A stretch of 64,000 nucleotides of DNA, taken from contig NZ_JACJPP010000019.1 in the NCBI RefSeq assembly GCF_014696135.1, positions 1 through 64,000 of the forward strand, in the 5' to 3' direction. The notes beneath the pieces were generated by a model. The model saw only the letters and a program-made list of their open reading frames with translations, ran no database searches and was not told the origin of the DNA. A program made the position numbers and the translations under genes. Positions 38,201 to 46,825 of the stretch are shown piece by piece. Source of the DNA: Nodosilinea sp. FACHB-141 (GTDB lineage Bacteria > Cyanobacteriota > Cyanobacteriia > Phormidesmidales > Phormidesmidaceae). Every line of letters starts with the position of its first letter. Within the stretch, counting starts at the first letter, position 1.

Positions 38201-38980
38201 CAAAAGCTGCTCGAAACCCAGCAGGAACGCCGTCAGCAGTTGGCCGAGGCCCAGGAACTGTTGTCAACCCAAGCGGCTGAGCTACCCGACCCACTGCCCG
38301 AGATTCCCGCCGAGACAGATTTGGAGGAGTTGCGGAAAGAGCTGCGATCGCTCCAACGCCGCATGGAGGCCATGGAACCCGTCAACATGCTGGCCCTTGA
38401 AGAATACAACCGAACTGAAGAGCGTCTCACTGAGCTGACCCACAAGCTCACCACCCTCGAAGAAGAGCGCACCGAGCTGCTGCTGCGCATCGAGACCTTT
38501 ACCACCCTGCGTCGCCAGGCCTTCACCGAAGCCTACGACGCCGTCAACCTCAACTTCCAGTCAATTTTTGCTGAACTCTCCGATGGCGACGGCCACCTAC
38601 AGCTCGAAGACCCCGAAGACCCGTTCAACGGCGGCCTCAACCTAGTCGCCCACCCCAAGGGCAAGCCCGTGCGCCGCCTAGCCTCCATGTCCGGAGGCGA
38701 AAAATCCCTCACGGCCCTCAGCTTCATCTTTGCCCTCCAGCGCTATCGCCCCTCTCCCTTCTACGCCTTCGATGAGGTTGACATGTTCCTCGACGGGGCC
38801 AATGTAGAGCGACTGTCGCGTATGATCAAGCACCAGACCGAACAGGCCCAATTTATCGTGGTGAGCCTACGTCGCCCAATGATTGAAGCCGCCCAGCGCA
38901 CCATCGGCGTCACCCAGGCCCGTGGAGCCTACACCCAGGTACTCGGCATCGATCTGGAGACCCAAAGTGCAACGCTATAG
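35294..38980 (+). CDS. smc: Chromosome segregation protein SMC
   Basis: ATPase that compacts and segregates chromosomes with ScpA/ScpB. 1228 residues. Walker A GPNGSGKSN (31-39), N-terminal head with a linker-rich insertion at about 97-137 (NTNGRNGNS...), Gln-rich coiled coils, hinge at about 565-700 (SGLAGISGLVAQLG, GARLGYLVVE), C-terminal signature SGGEKSLTALS and Walker B FYAFDEVDMFLDGANVE near 1130-1165. GTG start, with MHIKRVELSHFKSFGG as the classic SMC beginning. scpA and scpB are not in this window. A PRC-barrel gene follows 268 bases on. Confidence 0.97.
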   Translation: MHIKRVELSHFKSFGGTTQVPLLPGFTVISGPNGSGKSNILDALLFGLGLASSKGMRADRLPDLVNQNQMSRRATSEASVTVTFDLSDVAADLMIDGDTEVQEKNVSGNGAIANTNGRNGNSPTLAISESDAANVVTLPTGREWSVTRRLRVTSQGTYTSNYYINGEPCTLNQLHEQLQRFHVYPEGYNVVLQGDVTSIISMNSRERREIIDELAGVAAFDRKIDQARGKLEAVRDHEDRFRIVERELQTQLERLVQDRQKAEKYQRLKETFQTKSQWEAVLLWQSQQRAIAALHQTLEQGEVKSTQLAEAITQGQGAIAALEAELATLNARIRAMGEDEHLALQSQVATHEAELRQRQRQEQENRNATNQGAALRRDTEIAQLQQQRDLEQVRQSIASLTTGELVALTEAKNQVQQALEERRQATLAIASESQASVQQQTQLRQAIETLRGDVEPQRAEQIRLQERLRQLEQQIETLSEQRRALGSAPAASEADTGFAQRLAAAEKEIQAIAAKIAAAEAELSVQRDTQTRLLKEQRDKQRELDKLEAQTQALQESQGTHATKLLLDSGLAGISGLVAQLGKVDPKYQLALEIAAGARLGYLVVENDQVAAKGIEFLKQRRAGRATFLPLNKIRAPRFTPVPDWKRPDGFLDYAVNLIDCDPRYRDIFGYTFGSTVVFDSLTSARQYLGDYRIVTLEGEILETSGAMTGGNVSSRSSGLHFGTVEPAESSEAQALRQRLGDIEVMLERCDRDLNNTSETLKTLSQNLIAQRQQYRELQLANEQQQSQHQQQAQQAAQLETQLSQHQQELTSTQEHQQELAESLPAQEAEIARLQQALSELEQSQAHSEWQTAQAAVGQLESQLSDRQQALQDAERYLQDLHNQRQQLEIALTQAQQTLTTQAQQQTERDQQLTQLQQQQAGLNGEIAQLRQQMAALDQTLAAEKAVRDELEGRLRTRRTQTQQQEWERQKLLETQQERRQQLAEAQELLSTQAAELPDPLPEIPAETDLEELRKELRSLQRRMEAMEPVNMLALEEYNRTEERLTELTHKLTTLEEERTELLLRIETFTTLRRQAFTEAYDAVNLNFQSIFAELSDGDGHLQLEDPEDPFNGGLNLVAHPKGKPVRRLASMSGGEKSLTALSFIFALQRYRPSPFYAFDEVDMFLDGANVERLSRMIKHQTEQAQFIVVSLRRPMIEAAQRTIGVTQARGAYTQVLGIDLETQSATL

Positions 38981-39248
38981 TCTTAATCGAGGTAGACACA
39001 ATATGTAGCAAAAAGCATGTCAGGTTTAGGCATTTCCCCGTTCCCCTAAACCTTAGATTTACAGAGCAAATCAAGCTAGTGACCAACCGAATCCGTCTAG
39101 TAGTTCGGTCTTCCCTCCTGTAGAATTAGACGATTCTGGTTAAGATAGCTATTCAGGTTAAGGAATCGTTTTACCCCGGTAACGCGGTCTGCTACCGGCC
39201 TGGCTTGTACCAGCGCTCTGTTGTCTCGGTCCACGAGATGGATTAAAC

Positions 39249-40172
39249 ATGACCTTAGACAAATATCGTCTTCGCTCCGACTTCTTGGGTACCCAGGTAA
39301 TTACCCGCAACTCAGGCCAGCGACTGGGAATTGTCAGCCAGGTTTGGGTCGATGTAGACCAGCGAGAAGTCGTGGCCATTGGCCTGCGCGAAAATATTAT
39401 GTCTGGGTTGGTATCGAGCACCCAGCAGGTCATGGCGCTCACCAACATTCGCCAGATTGGCGACGTCATCTTAGTAGATGATGAAGCCGTTTTAGACGAC
39501 GAAATGAGCGTGGCTTCCTACAGCACGCTGGTCAACTGTGAAGTCATTACTGAGACCGGGGAACCCCTGGGCCGAGTGCGTGGGTTTAAGTTCGACGTCA
39601 CCACTGGACGGCTAGAAACCATTGTGATCGCCTCCTTTGGACTGCCTCAGATTCCTGACCAGGTGATTAGCACCTACGAACTTTCCATTGACGAAGTAGT
39701 CAGCAGTGGCCCCGATCGCCTGATTGTTTTCGAAGGCGCTGAAGAAAAAATGGTGCAGCTCAGCGTGGGCCTGCTAGAGCGCCTAGGTATCGGCAGCGCC
39801 CCTTGGGATCGCAACGACGACAGCGAATACATTATGCCGGTGTCAACCGCCAACCAGCTGCCCTCAGGGGTTCAAGTACCTGCCGAGTTTAGCAAAGCTC
39901 GTCCGGCTACTACTGAAGAGCGCTGGAGCGACGACGACTGGGGCGAACCCGAGCGGGTTGAAGCCCCCCTCCAGGCCCAGCAGCCTGCGGAACGCTACCA
40001 GGCTGCTACCCTAGATGACCAGAGCACCTACAAAGCTTACGACGCCGACTTCCAAGACGTCACTGAAGACGTTTGGACAGAGGAAGACGAGGGCGCGCCC
40101 TACGAGGCCAAGCCCCTCAACATTCCCCAAAAGAAAAAAGTCACCGAGTACGAAGAAGAACTGGACTATTGA
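39249..40172 (+). CDS. Double PRC-barrel protein with acidic tail
   Basis: 307 residues. Two PRC-barrel domains in tandem, about 8-80 (SDFLGTQVITRNSGQRLGIVSQVWVD) and 92-170 (LVNCEVITETGEPLGRVRGF). A long disordered acidic tail from about 200 ends KKKVTEYEEELDY. The barrel is the RimM/photosynthetic-reaction-centre-H fold that binds proteins or RNA. Cyanobacterial examples are unassigned. Its position after smc is likely conserved, but a joint function is not shown. A nested palindrome closes the gene. Confidence 0.82.
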   Translation: MTLDKYRLRSDFLGTQVITRNSGQRLGIVSQVWVDVDQREVVAIGLRENIMSGLVSSTQQVMALTNIRQIGDVILVDDEAVLDDEMSVASYSTLVNCEVITETGEPLGRVRGFKFDVTTGRLETIVIASFGLPQIPDQVISTYELSIDEVVSSGPDRLIVFEGAEEKMVQLSVGLLERLGIGSAPWDRNDDSEYIMPVSTANQLPSGVQVPAEFSKARPATTEERWSDDDWGEPERVEAPLQAQQPAERYQAATLDDQSTYKAYDADFQDVTEDVWTEEDEGAPYEAKPLNIPQKKKVTEYEEELDY

Positions 40173-40178
40173 ATATCC

Positions 40179-40228
40179 ATGGGAGCAAGTGGCGCAGTAA
40201 TCCTGGCCAGGAACAGAGCCGCTCCCAT
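40179..40228. terminator. Nested palindrome between convergent genes
   Basis: Outer arms atgggagc (40179-40186) and gctcccat (40221-40228) enclose a perfect 12-base palindrome tcctggccagga (40201-40212). It fills the gap between the PRC-barrel gene and the pentapeptide gene and may act as a shared terminator. No T-run. Confidence 0.45.
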
Positions 40229-41232
40229 CACTCATGAATACTGCCATCAGGCATAGTAGTTCCGGCCAGCATGACGTTGACTAGGGTGGTGCTGCTAATT
40301 TCAGCCCGCTCTAAAATAGCCTCGCTTAAGTCAGCATCGCTAAGATCGGCTCGACCTAAATATGCTTCAACTAGCAGAGCTTTAGTGAGAATAGAGCGGC
40401 GTAGACTCACACGAGATAGGTCAGAGCGACTAAAGCGAGCGTCGGCCAGATTGCAGTCATCCATCTGGGCTAGAGCCATAGTGGCTTCAGTGAAGTCGAC
40501 CCCTTTGGCGCTGACGCGGTTAAGGTTAGCCTGGCTGAGGTTGCTACGGGGGAAACGGCTCTGGGTAAGATCGGCAGACTCTAAACAGCTTTGGCTAAGG
40601 TCGACATCGCTGAGGTTGGCATTGCACAGCAGCGCCCCCTGCAAATTGGCTCCCTTGAGGTTGGCATCGCGTAGCACCGCCTCGCTGAGATTAGCGCCGC
40701 TGAGGTCAACGTAGGCCAAATCGGCCCCCGAGAGATTGGTGCCCCGTAAATCAGCCAGGTGTAGCTTAGCTCCCCGCAGATTGGTGGCGTACTTGCGGTT
40801 TTCTTGGCGTAGATTAGCTCCACGTAGGCAAGCACCGGTGAGGTTAGCGCCGCTGAGATCAGCGTTGCGCAGGTCAGCTCCGGTGAGATTGGCATCGAGC
40901 AGATCGGCCAGGGTCATATTGGCGCTGCGCAGATCGGCCCCCTGTAGGCTAGCCCCGTGCAGATCAGCATCGCGCAGCATGGCAGCCGACAGATCGGCCT
41001 GGTTGAGGTTAGCTCCCCCCAGGCGCGCCCGCGACAAATTAGCCTGGCGAAAGCGCACCCGCGTTAAAAACGCCAGCATGAGGTTGGCATTCTCGAGATC
41101 TGCCTGCATCATATCGGCCCCAATCAAATCAGCCCCAGCGAGGTCGATGCCCACCAGGGTCTTACCCTTAAAGTCCATATCGCCGCGGGCATAGGCGTCG
41201 AGCAGTTCGCGGGCATTCATATCGAAGACCAA
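40228..41232 (-). CDS. Pentapeptide-repeat protein
   Basis: 334 residues made almost wholly of A(D/N)LXX pentapeptides, folding as a long right-handed quadrilateral beta helix. It begins MVFDMNARELLDAYARGDMDFKG, with MNAREL the likely true start and RELLDAYARGDMDF typical of cyanobacterial members. One interruption (RQENRKYATN) breaks the helix after about residue 140. Pentapeptide proteins can mimic DNA or act as scaffolds; cyanobacteria have many of them with no known role. It begins 5 bases after the cyclase stop, so the two genes form an operon. Confidence 0.9.
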   Translation of the reverse strand: MVFDMNARELLDAYARGDMDFKGKTLVGIDLAGADLIGADMMQADLENANLMLAFLTRVRFRQANLSRARLGGANLNQADLSAAMLRDADLHGASLQGADLRSANMTLADLLDANLTGADLRNADLSGANLTGACLRGANLRQENRKYATNLRGAKLHLADLRGTNLSGADLAYVDLSGANLSEAVLRDANLKGANLQGALLCNANLSDVDLSQSCLESADLTQSRFPRSNLSQANLNRVSAKGVDFTEATMALAQMDDCNLADARFSRSDLSRVSLRRSILTKALLVEAYLGRADLSDADLSEAILERAEISSTTLVNVMLAGTTMPDGSIHE

Positions 41233-41237
41233 GGGGC

Positions 41238-43130
41238 TTAGGCAGAAAATCGGGCGGATACAGGGGCAGCCACAGCGGAACGATCGCCAGCGTTAGACGT
41301 CTCAGAGACAACTTCAAGATGGGGGGTTGGGCTTTGGGCCACTGCCTCTGCCGACTCTAGCAGACCATTGGGGTCTTGGGGATAGTAGGCGCGCATTGCC
41401 TGAGCAATGGCGCTGGCCACCTGCCCCCCGTCGCCGACCCGGCCGAGACAGTGGGCAATAATGGATAGCTTACTGTCTAAGTCAGAGTAGGTGGGACAGT
41501 ATTCGAAGGTTTGCTGCAATAAGTCGTCGAGAGTGCGTCGGCTGAGGCTAGACCAGTCTTGGGTTGTGTAGCCGAAGGGGCCGTGGAGACAGGAGTACAG
41601 CAAAATTTTGGCCCGCAGCGGATTGGCATACTGAACAATCTCGCCCCGCAGGTCGAATAGAGACGAGCGATCGCGCCTCGGGCCTCCTGGCTCAGACCCG
41701 CCACCTATGGGGTTAGAGAGGGTGCCATGGAGAGTGGTCAAATCTGCTGGCTGGTCATAGCCGCCGCTGGACAGGGTGGTATAGGCTTCGGCGATCGGAC
41801 TGGAGGGTCCAGAGGGCTCGGCCAGGACGGTGGCCTCGGCCAAAACCGTTTGTTCTACCAAGGCGGTGGCCTCGGCTAGGGCCTCAGGCTGGGTTTGGTA
41901 GAGGGGCTGGAACCCCACCATGATCTGATTGGCCAAGCGGGTGTACTGCTGGCGTCGGTTGAGATACTTAACAACGCGGCTCAACCGATAGCGCAGGTCT
42001 TGGGGCCTAGGGGCCAGGGTAAGCGTCTGTTGAATTAGCCCCGGCAAATAGGTTTCGCTGAGACGGCTGGGGTCATTTTCCCAGCCACCGTGACAAAGAC
42101 AGTGCAGCAGCTTGCGCAGTCGTAGGGCCTCGGGGCTGCGGTCAAACTGGTCGGCGATGGCCTGGCAGCGCTCCTCTAGAGAACGCGGAGTGAGCTGGGT
42201 GAAAACTTCGGAAGTAGCCTCAGGGTTTTGAAACAGCGATCGCCCGTACCAGGGCTGGAGCTGTTTGACGATGGTTCCGGCAATTTCACTGTAAAGATCT
42301 TGGCGGTTGAGCCCGGCCACTACCCGCTTTAGCTGATCTTCAAATTCAGCCAAGGTCGGGTAGCGATCGCGCAGCGACAGCAGCAGCGATCGGAGGTCAA
42401 ATTGATCTAGCACCGCAGGGTCATTTTCCCAGGCCTGCTGATAGGTAGCAAACACCAGTTTCTTAATGCGCAGGTTATGGGCGTGGGTGCCCAGGTGGCG
42501 CAGGGCATTGTCTAGCAGAGCCTCCGTGGTCATAGGTAGGGTGCAGGTGTGGTCCTCAGATCCTTGGGGGCCAGACTCAGTGTCTTCAGCGTGGAGCGCC
42601 AGCTGGTAGGCAGGTACTGCCTCCTCAATATTCTTGAGTTGCAGAGGGCCTAAAAAGGTAGCGTGAAGATTGAGCCGCGCCTTGACCACATCGTAGATAG
42701 TGCGCGACACGCACAGGCCGCGGGGTTTGGCAAAGGTTTGCAGTCGGGCGGTGATGTTGACCCCATTGCCCATCACATCCTGCTCGCTGACCAGGATATC
42801 GCCGAGGTGCACGCCAATGCGGTGATCGAGATACTGGTTGGGCTCCAAGCCCTCGGCTAGATCGACTAGCCGCCGCTGCATCTCTAACCCACAGGAGACC
42901 GCCTCTACAGCGCTGAGAAAGTAGATTAGCAGACCGTCACCGGTCGATTTGAGCACAGTGCCGCCAAACTCTCGGCAGATATCGCCGATCAGCGTCAGGT
43001 CGCGATCGATCAACCGCAGAGTGCATTCTTCATCGGTTGACATGCGGGTGCTAAAGCCTACCGCATCAGTAATCATGATAGCGGCCAGCAGGCGTTGCCC
43101 CTGGGATAGCGATGACACTCGACGTTCCAT
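41238..43130 (-). CDS. Class III adenylate/guanylate cyclase with three unknown C-terminal modules
   Basis: 630 residues. Cyclase domain about 10-175: metal ligands D22 (ITDAVGFS) and D65 (KSTGDGLL), purine-selecting Lys probably K61, and GNGVNITARL (121-130) with the transition-state Asn and Arg, so it looks active and adenylate-selective. From about 220 a ~78-residue module occurs three times (220-297, 337-413, 505-584), sharing the pattern WENDP...VV..LNR..Y...A..I....QP.Y; the third copy is the most diverged. I do not recognise this module. A Gly/Ser/Ala-rich linker (415-490) precedes copy three. In one run with chlD upstream (131-base gap) and the pentapeptide gene downstream. Confidence 0.88.
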   Translation of the reverse strand: MERRVSSLSQGQRLLAAIMITDAVGFSTRMSTDEECTLRLIDRDLTLIGDICREFGGTVLKSTGDGLLIYFLSAVEAVSCGLEMQRRLVDLAEGLEPNQYLDHRIGVHLGDILVSEQDVMGNGVNITARLQTFAKPRGLCVSRTIYDVVKARLNLHATFLGPLQLKNIEEAVPAYQLALHAEDTESGPQGSEDHTCTLPMTTEALLDNALRHLGTHAHNLRIKKLVFATYQQAWENDPAVLDQFDLRSLLLSLRDRYPTLAEFEDQLKRVVAGLNRQDLYSEIAGTIVKQLQPWYGRSLFQNPEATSEVFTQLTPRSLEERCQAIADQFDRSPEALRLRKLLHCLCHGGWENDPSRLSETYLPGLIQQTLTLAPRPQDLRYRLSRVVKYLNRRQQYTRLANQIMVGFQPLYQTQPEALAEATALVEQTVLAEATVLAEPSGPSSPIAEAYTTLSSGGYDQPADLTTLHGTLSNPIGGGSEPGGPRRDRSSLFDLRGEIVQYANPLRAKILLYSCLHGPFGYTTQDWSSLSRRTLDDLLQQTFEYCPTYSDLDSKLSIIAHCLGRVGDGGQVASAIAQAMRAYYPQDPNGLLESAEAVAQSPTPHLEVVSETSNAGDRSAVAAPVSARFSA

Positions 43131-43261
43131 GGCGACTCGCGATGGTGCACATTAGGGATAGGCTGACTCTAGAGCGAGGACCTACCTCTAGAGATTCATA
43201 CCTTACATATTGCCCGTCTAGACCTTAAGATGCGCCAAATAGAGGCCGGAAGTCGAACGGT

Positions 43262-45304
43262 TCACCCAGTCTTCATATCTGCGATCGCCCCTCGGGCCAT
43301 AGAAGCAATGGCTTGATCGGTGGCTTTAGGCAGTTGGTAGTAGCGGCCCCCGGCAGTCTTAGCCAACTCTTTACCAAACCCAGTCGAGACAAACTTGCGC
43401 TCAGTGTCGATAATTAGCAGTTGATAGCCCACTCCACGAATGCGCCCGGCGATCTCCAGCAGCTCCTGCTTGATGTCGGACTTAGGGGCATCGGGCTCAG
43501 GAATGTCGCCCAGGGAGCGCGACAGCGGCACGTTGCCCCGACCATCGGTAATCGCCACAATCACCACGCTGCCCACATCCCCTGATTGCTGGGCGTTGAT
43601 GCCCACCCGCACCGCTTGAGTGAGGCCATGGGCTAACGGCGAGCCGCCGCCGCAGGGCATGCGCTCTAGCCGCCGCCGAGCCATGGCGATCGAGCGGGTA
43701 GGCGGCAGCAGCACCTCTGCCTGCTCGCCCCGAAAGGGGATCAGCGCCACCTGGTCGCGGTTTTGGTAGGCTTCGGTCAGTAGCTCTAGCACCGCCCCCT
43801 TGGCACTCTGCATGCGGTTCAGGGCCATGGAGCCCGAGGCATCGACCACAAAAATAATCAGCGAACCGGCCTTGCGGGCCAATCGCTTGGCGCGAATGTC
43901 CCCCTGCTCAACAATGACTCGGCGACCGGGCTCACGCTCGCGACGAGCCTTTTGGTAGGGGGCAGCAGCCCGCAGGGTGGCATCTACCGCAATGCGGCGC
44001 ACCGGCCCCTGGGGCAAGAAGGGCTTGATATAGCGGCCCCGTTCTTCAGAAAAAATTAGGTTGGCATTGCCCGATTTCCCCTGACGGCCCATGGTTTGGG
44101 CAAACAGCAGCATCGACGGGTCAATGATCACGCCCTCGGGGTCGAAGACAAACTCCTCCGGAATGCTGGGGGGGCTGTCATCCTCGTCGGGGGTATCGTC
44201 CTCTTCGTCTTCCTTGTCTTGATCTTCCGTGTTGTCCTGGGGCTCGTCTTGATCCTGATTGGAGGGCGGCGGTGGCGGCGGTGGCGGCGGCTCTTCGGGC
44301 ATGTCTTGGGGCAGCAGGGAGCGGGGCACAATCACCAGCTCCACCGCCACCCGCAGGTCGTCGGCATTGACCTCGGCGCGCCCCTCTAGGGCGGCGTGGG
44401 CCTTGGCTACTCGCACCGCAAACAGCTCGGCCCGGTGACCCTGAATGCCACCCCGCAGGGCTTCGGTCACCAGGTACTGGATCTGCTCCCGGCTGATGGT
44501 GACCTCTTTGAGCCATTCGCGGGCCAGAATAATCTGGGTTCTGAGGGCATCGATCTCGTCGGCGTAGGCGGCAATCACCGCCTGAGGATCGTTGGCGAAC
44601 TGGGTGGACTGTTCTACCGCGGCCACTCGGTCTTCAAGGGCCATGGCGCTATCGGCTGACAGGGCGATCGCAATGCGATCGAGCAGGTGCTGTCGCAGCG
44701 GCCCGGCCTCTGGGTTGTAGGTGGCGATCAGCAAAGGCTCACAAGGGTGCTGAAAGCTCAGGCCCTCGCGCTCGATCTGGTTGCGGCGGGCGGTGAGGGC
44801 AGCCAGCAGCAGGTTCGCCACCTGGTCATCAAGCAGGTTGATGTCATCGACGTACAGCACACCCCGATTAGAGGCGGCCAGCAGCCCCGGCTGAAACACG
44901 CTTTCCCCCGCCTGGATGGAGCGGGCCACATCCACTGAGCCCAGCAGCCGGTCTTCGGTTACCCCCAGGGGAATTTGCACAAAGGGGGCGGGCACCACGC
45001 GGGTGGGCAGATCAAGATGGTGACTGGAGTCGCTGAAGCGATCGCGGGTTTGGTCATCCCACAGCTGAGGGGCAGCGGGGTCAGCGTTGCAGCAGGAACC
45101 CTCGACTACTTCAATGGGGGGCAACAACTGGTGCAACGCTCGCGCCATGACAGATTTGGCGGTGCCGCGCCGCCCGGCAATCACGACCCCGCCCAGGTTA
45201 GGGTCCACCGCCGCCAGCAGCAGGGCCATTTTGATCGCCCCCTGCTCGACAACCGCCGCCAGGGGAAATACAACCGGAATTGGGGAATCTACTGTGGCCA
45301 TCAT
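43262..45304 (-). CDS. chlD: Magnesium chelatase ATPase subunit D
   Basis: Part of the ChlD-ChlI-ChlH complex that inserts Mg into protoporphyrin IX, the first committed step of chlorophyll synthesis. 680 residues: AAA+ domain with Walker A-like [14 protein letters not shown] (about 44-57), a Pro-rich then acidic linker (about 340-395), and a C-terminal VWA integrin-I domain with [15 protein letters not shown]. The start [18 protein letters not shown] is in line with the family; the second Met could be the real one. Chelation activity needs ChlH and ChlI, encoded elsewhere. Confidence 0.97.
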   Translation of the reverse strand: MMATVDSPIPVVFPLAAVVEQGAIKMALLLAAVDPNLGGVVIAGRRGTAKSVMARALHQLLPPIEVVEGSCCNADPAAPQLWDDQTRDRFSDSSHHLDLPTRVVPAPFVQIPLGVTEDRLLGSVDVARSIQAGESVFQPGLLAASNRGVLYVDDINLLDDQVANLLLAALTARRNQIEREGLSFQHPCEPLLIATYNPEAGPLRQHLLDRIAIALSADSAMALEDRVAAVEQSTQFANDPQAVIAAYADEIDALRTQIILAREWLKEVTISREQIQYLVTEALRGGIQGHRAELFAVRVAKAHAALEGRAEVNADDLRVAVELVIVPRSLLPQDMPEEPPPPPPPPPSNQDQDEPQDNTEDQDKEDEEDDTPDEDDSPPSIPEEFVFDPEGVIIDPSMLLFAQTMGRQGKSGNANLIFSEERGRYIKPFLPQGPVRRIAVDATLRAAAPYQKARREREPGRRVIVEQGDIRAKRLARKAGSLIIFVVDASGSMALNRMQSAKGAVLELLTEAYQNRDQVALIPFRGEQAEVLLPPTRSIAMARRRLERMPCGGGSPLAHGLTQAVRVGINAQQSGDVGSVVIVAITDGRGNVPLSRSLGDIPEPDAPKSDIKQELLEIAGRIRGVGYQLLIIDTERKFVSTGFGKELAKTAGGRYYQLPKATDQAIASMARGAIADMKTG

Positions 45305-45584
45305 GGCGTGGTCAACGTACTCAAAAGGGGCAATGGTTCAGTCCTTCACCATATCAGGAATTGCCAAACCCTAGCCCGGCATGGCTTACCAACGGTGGAG
45401 TATTCTGCCCCGACGCGCGATCGCGCTACTGCCGCCGTCGCCATCTTGTGTTGCATTTTGTTGCAAATCGCAGAAAGCGTCCGTATTTTCCCCGGTCGAT
45501 GCTCTTTTTAATCAGCCAAACCTCCGTTATTTCAACATTGGGAAAATACTGACCATCCCCCATGCTATTGAGTAAACCTACTGT

Positions 45585-45609
45585 GTTACTGGGGGCAATC
45601 TCCAGTAAC
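45585..45609 (+). other. Hairpin upstream of the duplicated-domain gene
   Basis: gttactgg (45585-45592) pairs perfectly with ccagtaac (45602-45609), about 30 bases upstream of the preferred start codon at 45640. It argues that translation starts downstream of it, and could fold in the leader. Confidence 0.35.
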
Positions 45610-45639
45610 GGCCCCACCCACTGCAACTTCTACTGCCCT

Positions 45640-46239
45640 ATGAGCGTTTCCCCTCGCCTCGATCAGGTTTCTCTGGCCCCCGCCCCGGCCATGGCCTGTA
45701 AGCTGCTGTTTGACCGCGACCTGTACACCCCCTGCCATGTTCGGGTGCCCGATATCGACCATCGGCTGTCAGCGATCTATGTCGACAACCAGTTCTACAG
45801 TTTTCTCAAGATTGTGCCTGAGGCTCGCAAGGCTTTAAATGTGGTGGCCCGCCTAGGGAAGCGAGACTATACGGCGGCAATTACACAAACTCGGCAGGGC
45901 TACGCTGTGTGGGCCCACGAGCCTCAGGCTGTCTACGCCGCCCCAGCTAGAAAGCCGGACTACACGATTCGCCCAGTATTTGGACCCCAGGCCTGCCTAG
46001 TAGTGACGGACGAAACCACCTATCAGACCTGTCGGTTGCAGGTGCCCGACGTGACTAAACCGCTGATGGCGCTTACCCATAACGATCGCTACTACAGCTT
46101 CTTTAAGCAAGATACCGATGCGGCGAAGGTGCTCGACATTGCCGCTAAACTAGCCCGTCGCGGCGATGAAACCCTACTGGTGATTGAGCCACCGACGTTT
46201 ACGCTGGCGCTGCTAGAGCCCAACGGCCGATTGGTCTAG
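45640..46239 (+). CDS. Unknown protein made of two homologous halves
   Basis: 200 residues from ATG at 45640 (SVSPRLDQVSLAP). The two halves are related: CKLLFDRDLYTPCHVRVPDI ... YVDNQFYSFLK ... A..VVARLGKR matches ACLVVTDETTYQTCRLQVPD ... HNDRYYSFFK ... A.DIAAKLARRG. Each half would be a small alpha/beta domain of about 75 residues. No catalytic motif and no known domain recognised. A start at 45562 would add 26 weak residues overlapping a hairpin. Cyanobacterial, function unknown. Confidence 0.7.
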   Translation: MSVSPRLDQVSLAPAPAMACKLLFDRDLYTPCHVRVPDIDHRLSAIYVDNQFYSFLKIVPEARKALNVVARLGKRDYTAAITQTRQGYAVWAHEPQAVYAAPARKPDYTIRPVFGPQACLVVTDETTYQTCRLQVPDVTKPLMALTHNDRYYSFFKQDTDAAKVLDIAAKLARRGDETLLVIEPPTFTLALLEPNGRLV

Positions 46240-46346
46240 TCAACGGTGGTGGACTGTATACAAAAAACTGTGTTGGGGTGGCGTGATCCTCTAAGGTGAT
46301 AATTTGAAAACCTTTTCACGCTCTCTCCGGCACTGGAATGCTCGCC

Positions 46347-46745
46347 ATGACTGACAACACCGAAAACATTACGGTCTTTATTTGTGGCTCGGCTCTGCGC
46401 GGCCAGCCTGACAACCAAAACCTCCAGGATGCAGATTTTCTCGGAGCGGCGGCAACGACTCCTATCTATCGGCTGCATGCGGTGAAGGATGGCTGGCACC
46501 CAGGCATTTACCAGGTTGAGACGGGGGGAATTTCGATTCCCGGTGAGCTGTACGCCATGACCCCAGAGCAGTACGCCTATTTGAAAGACAATGAGCCGCC
46601 GCACATGTATCCCCACGAGGTGCAGCTGGCAGACGGGGGAACGGCGATCGCGTTTCTCTACCCCAAAGCACTGATCGACGAGCACGGCTGGCCCGATATC
46701 TCGGCCCACGGCGGCTGGGCAGCCTATAAAGCGGCAGCAGTCTAG
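46347..46745 (+). CDS. Gamma-glutamylcyclotransferase / allophanate hydrolase C-terminal-like protein
   Basis: 132 residues from the ATG reading MTDNTENITVFICGSA. FICGSALRGQPDN is the nucleotide-loop-like start of the GGCT/AtzF-C fold, with PGELYAMTPEQYAYLKDNEP holding the expected acidic residues. In allophanate hydrolase this domain is C-terminal; here it stands alone, so it is either a free-standing cyclotransferase-like enzyme or a binding domain. Converges on the SelD fusion gene. Confidence 0.75.
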   Translation: MTDNTENITVFICGSALRGQPDNQNLQDADFLGAAATTPIYRLHAVKDGWHPGIYQVETGGISIPGELYAMTPEQYAYLKDNEPPHMYPHEVQLADGGTAIAFLYPKALIDEHGWPDISAHGGWAAYKAAAV

Positions 46746-46781
46746 CTCAACCCGAGATTTCCAGACTAAATCTTTGGAAGC

Positions 46782-46811
46782 GGCATTGTCTAAGACCACT
46801 TAGGCAGTGCC
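46782..46811. terminator. Hairpin between convergent genes
   Basis: ggcattgtctaa (46782-46793) pairs with ttaggcagtgcc (46800-46811) over 12 bp with two G-T pairs and a 6-base loop. It lies between the cyclotransferase-like gene and the selD fusion. The T-run is poor. Confidence 0.55.
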
Positions 46812-46825
46812 ACTTTACCCTAAAA

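Noticed and set aside
37600-38270. Repeated CAGCAG/CCAG-rich sequence considered as a repeat array or CRISPR
   Set aside because: It encodes the Gln-rich coiled coil of SMC; no spacers or fixed-length repeats.
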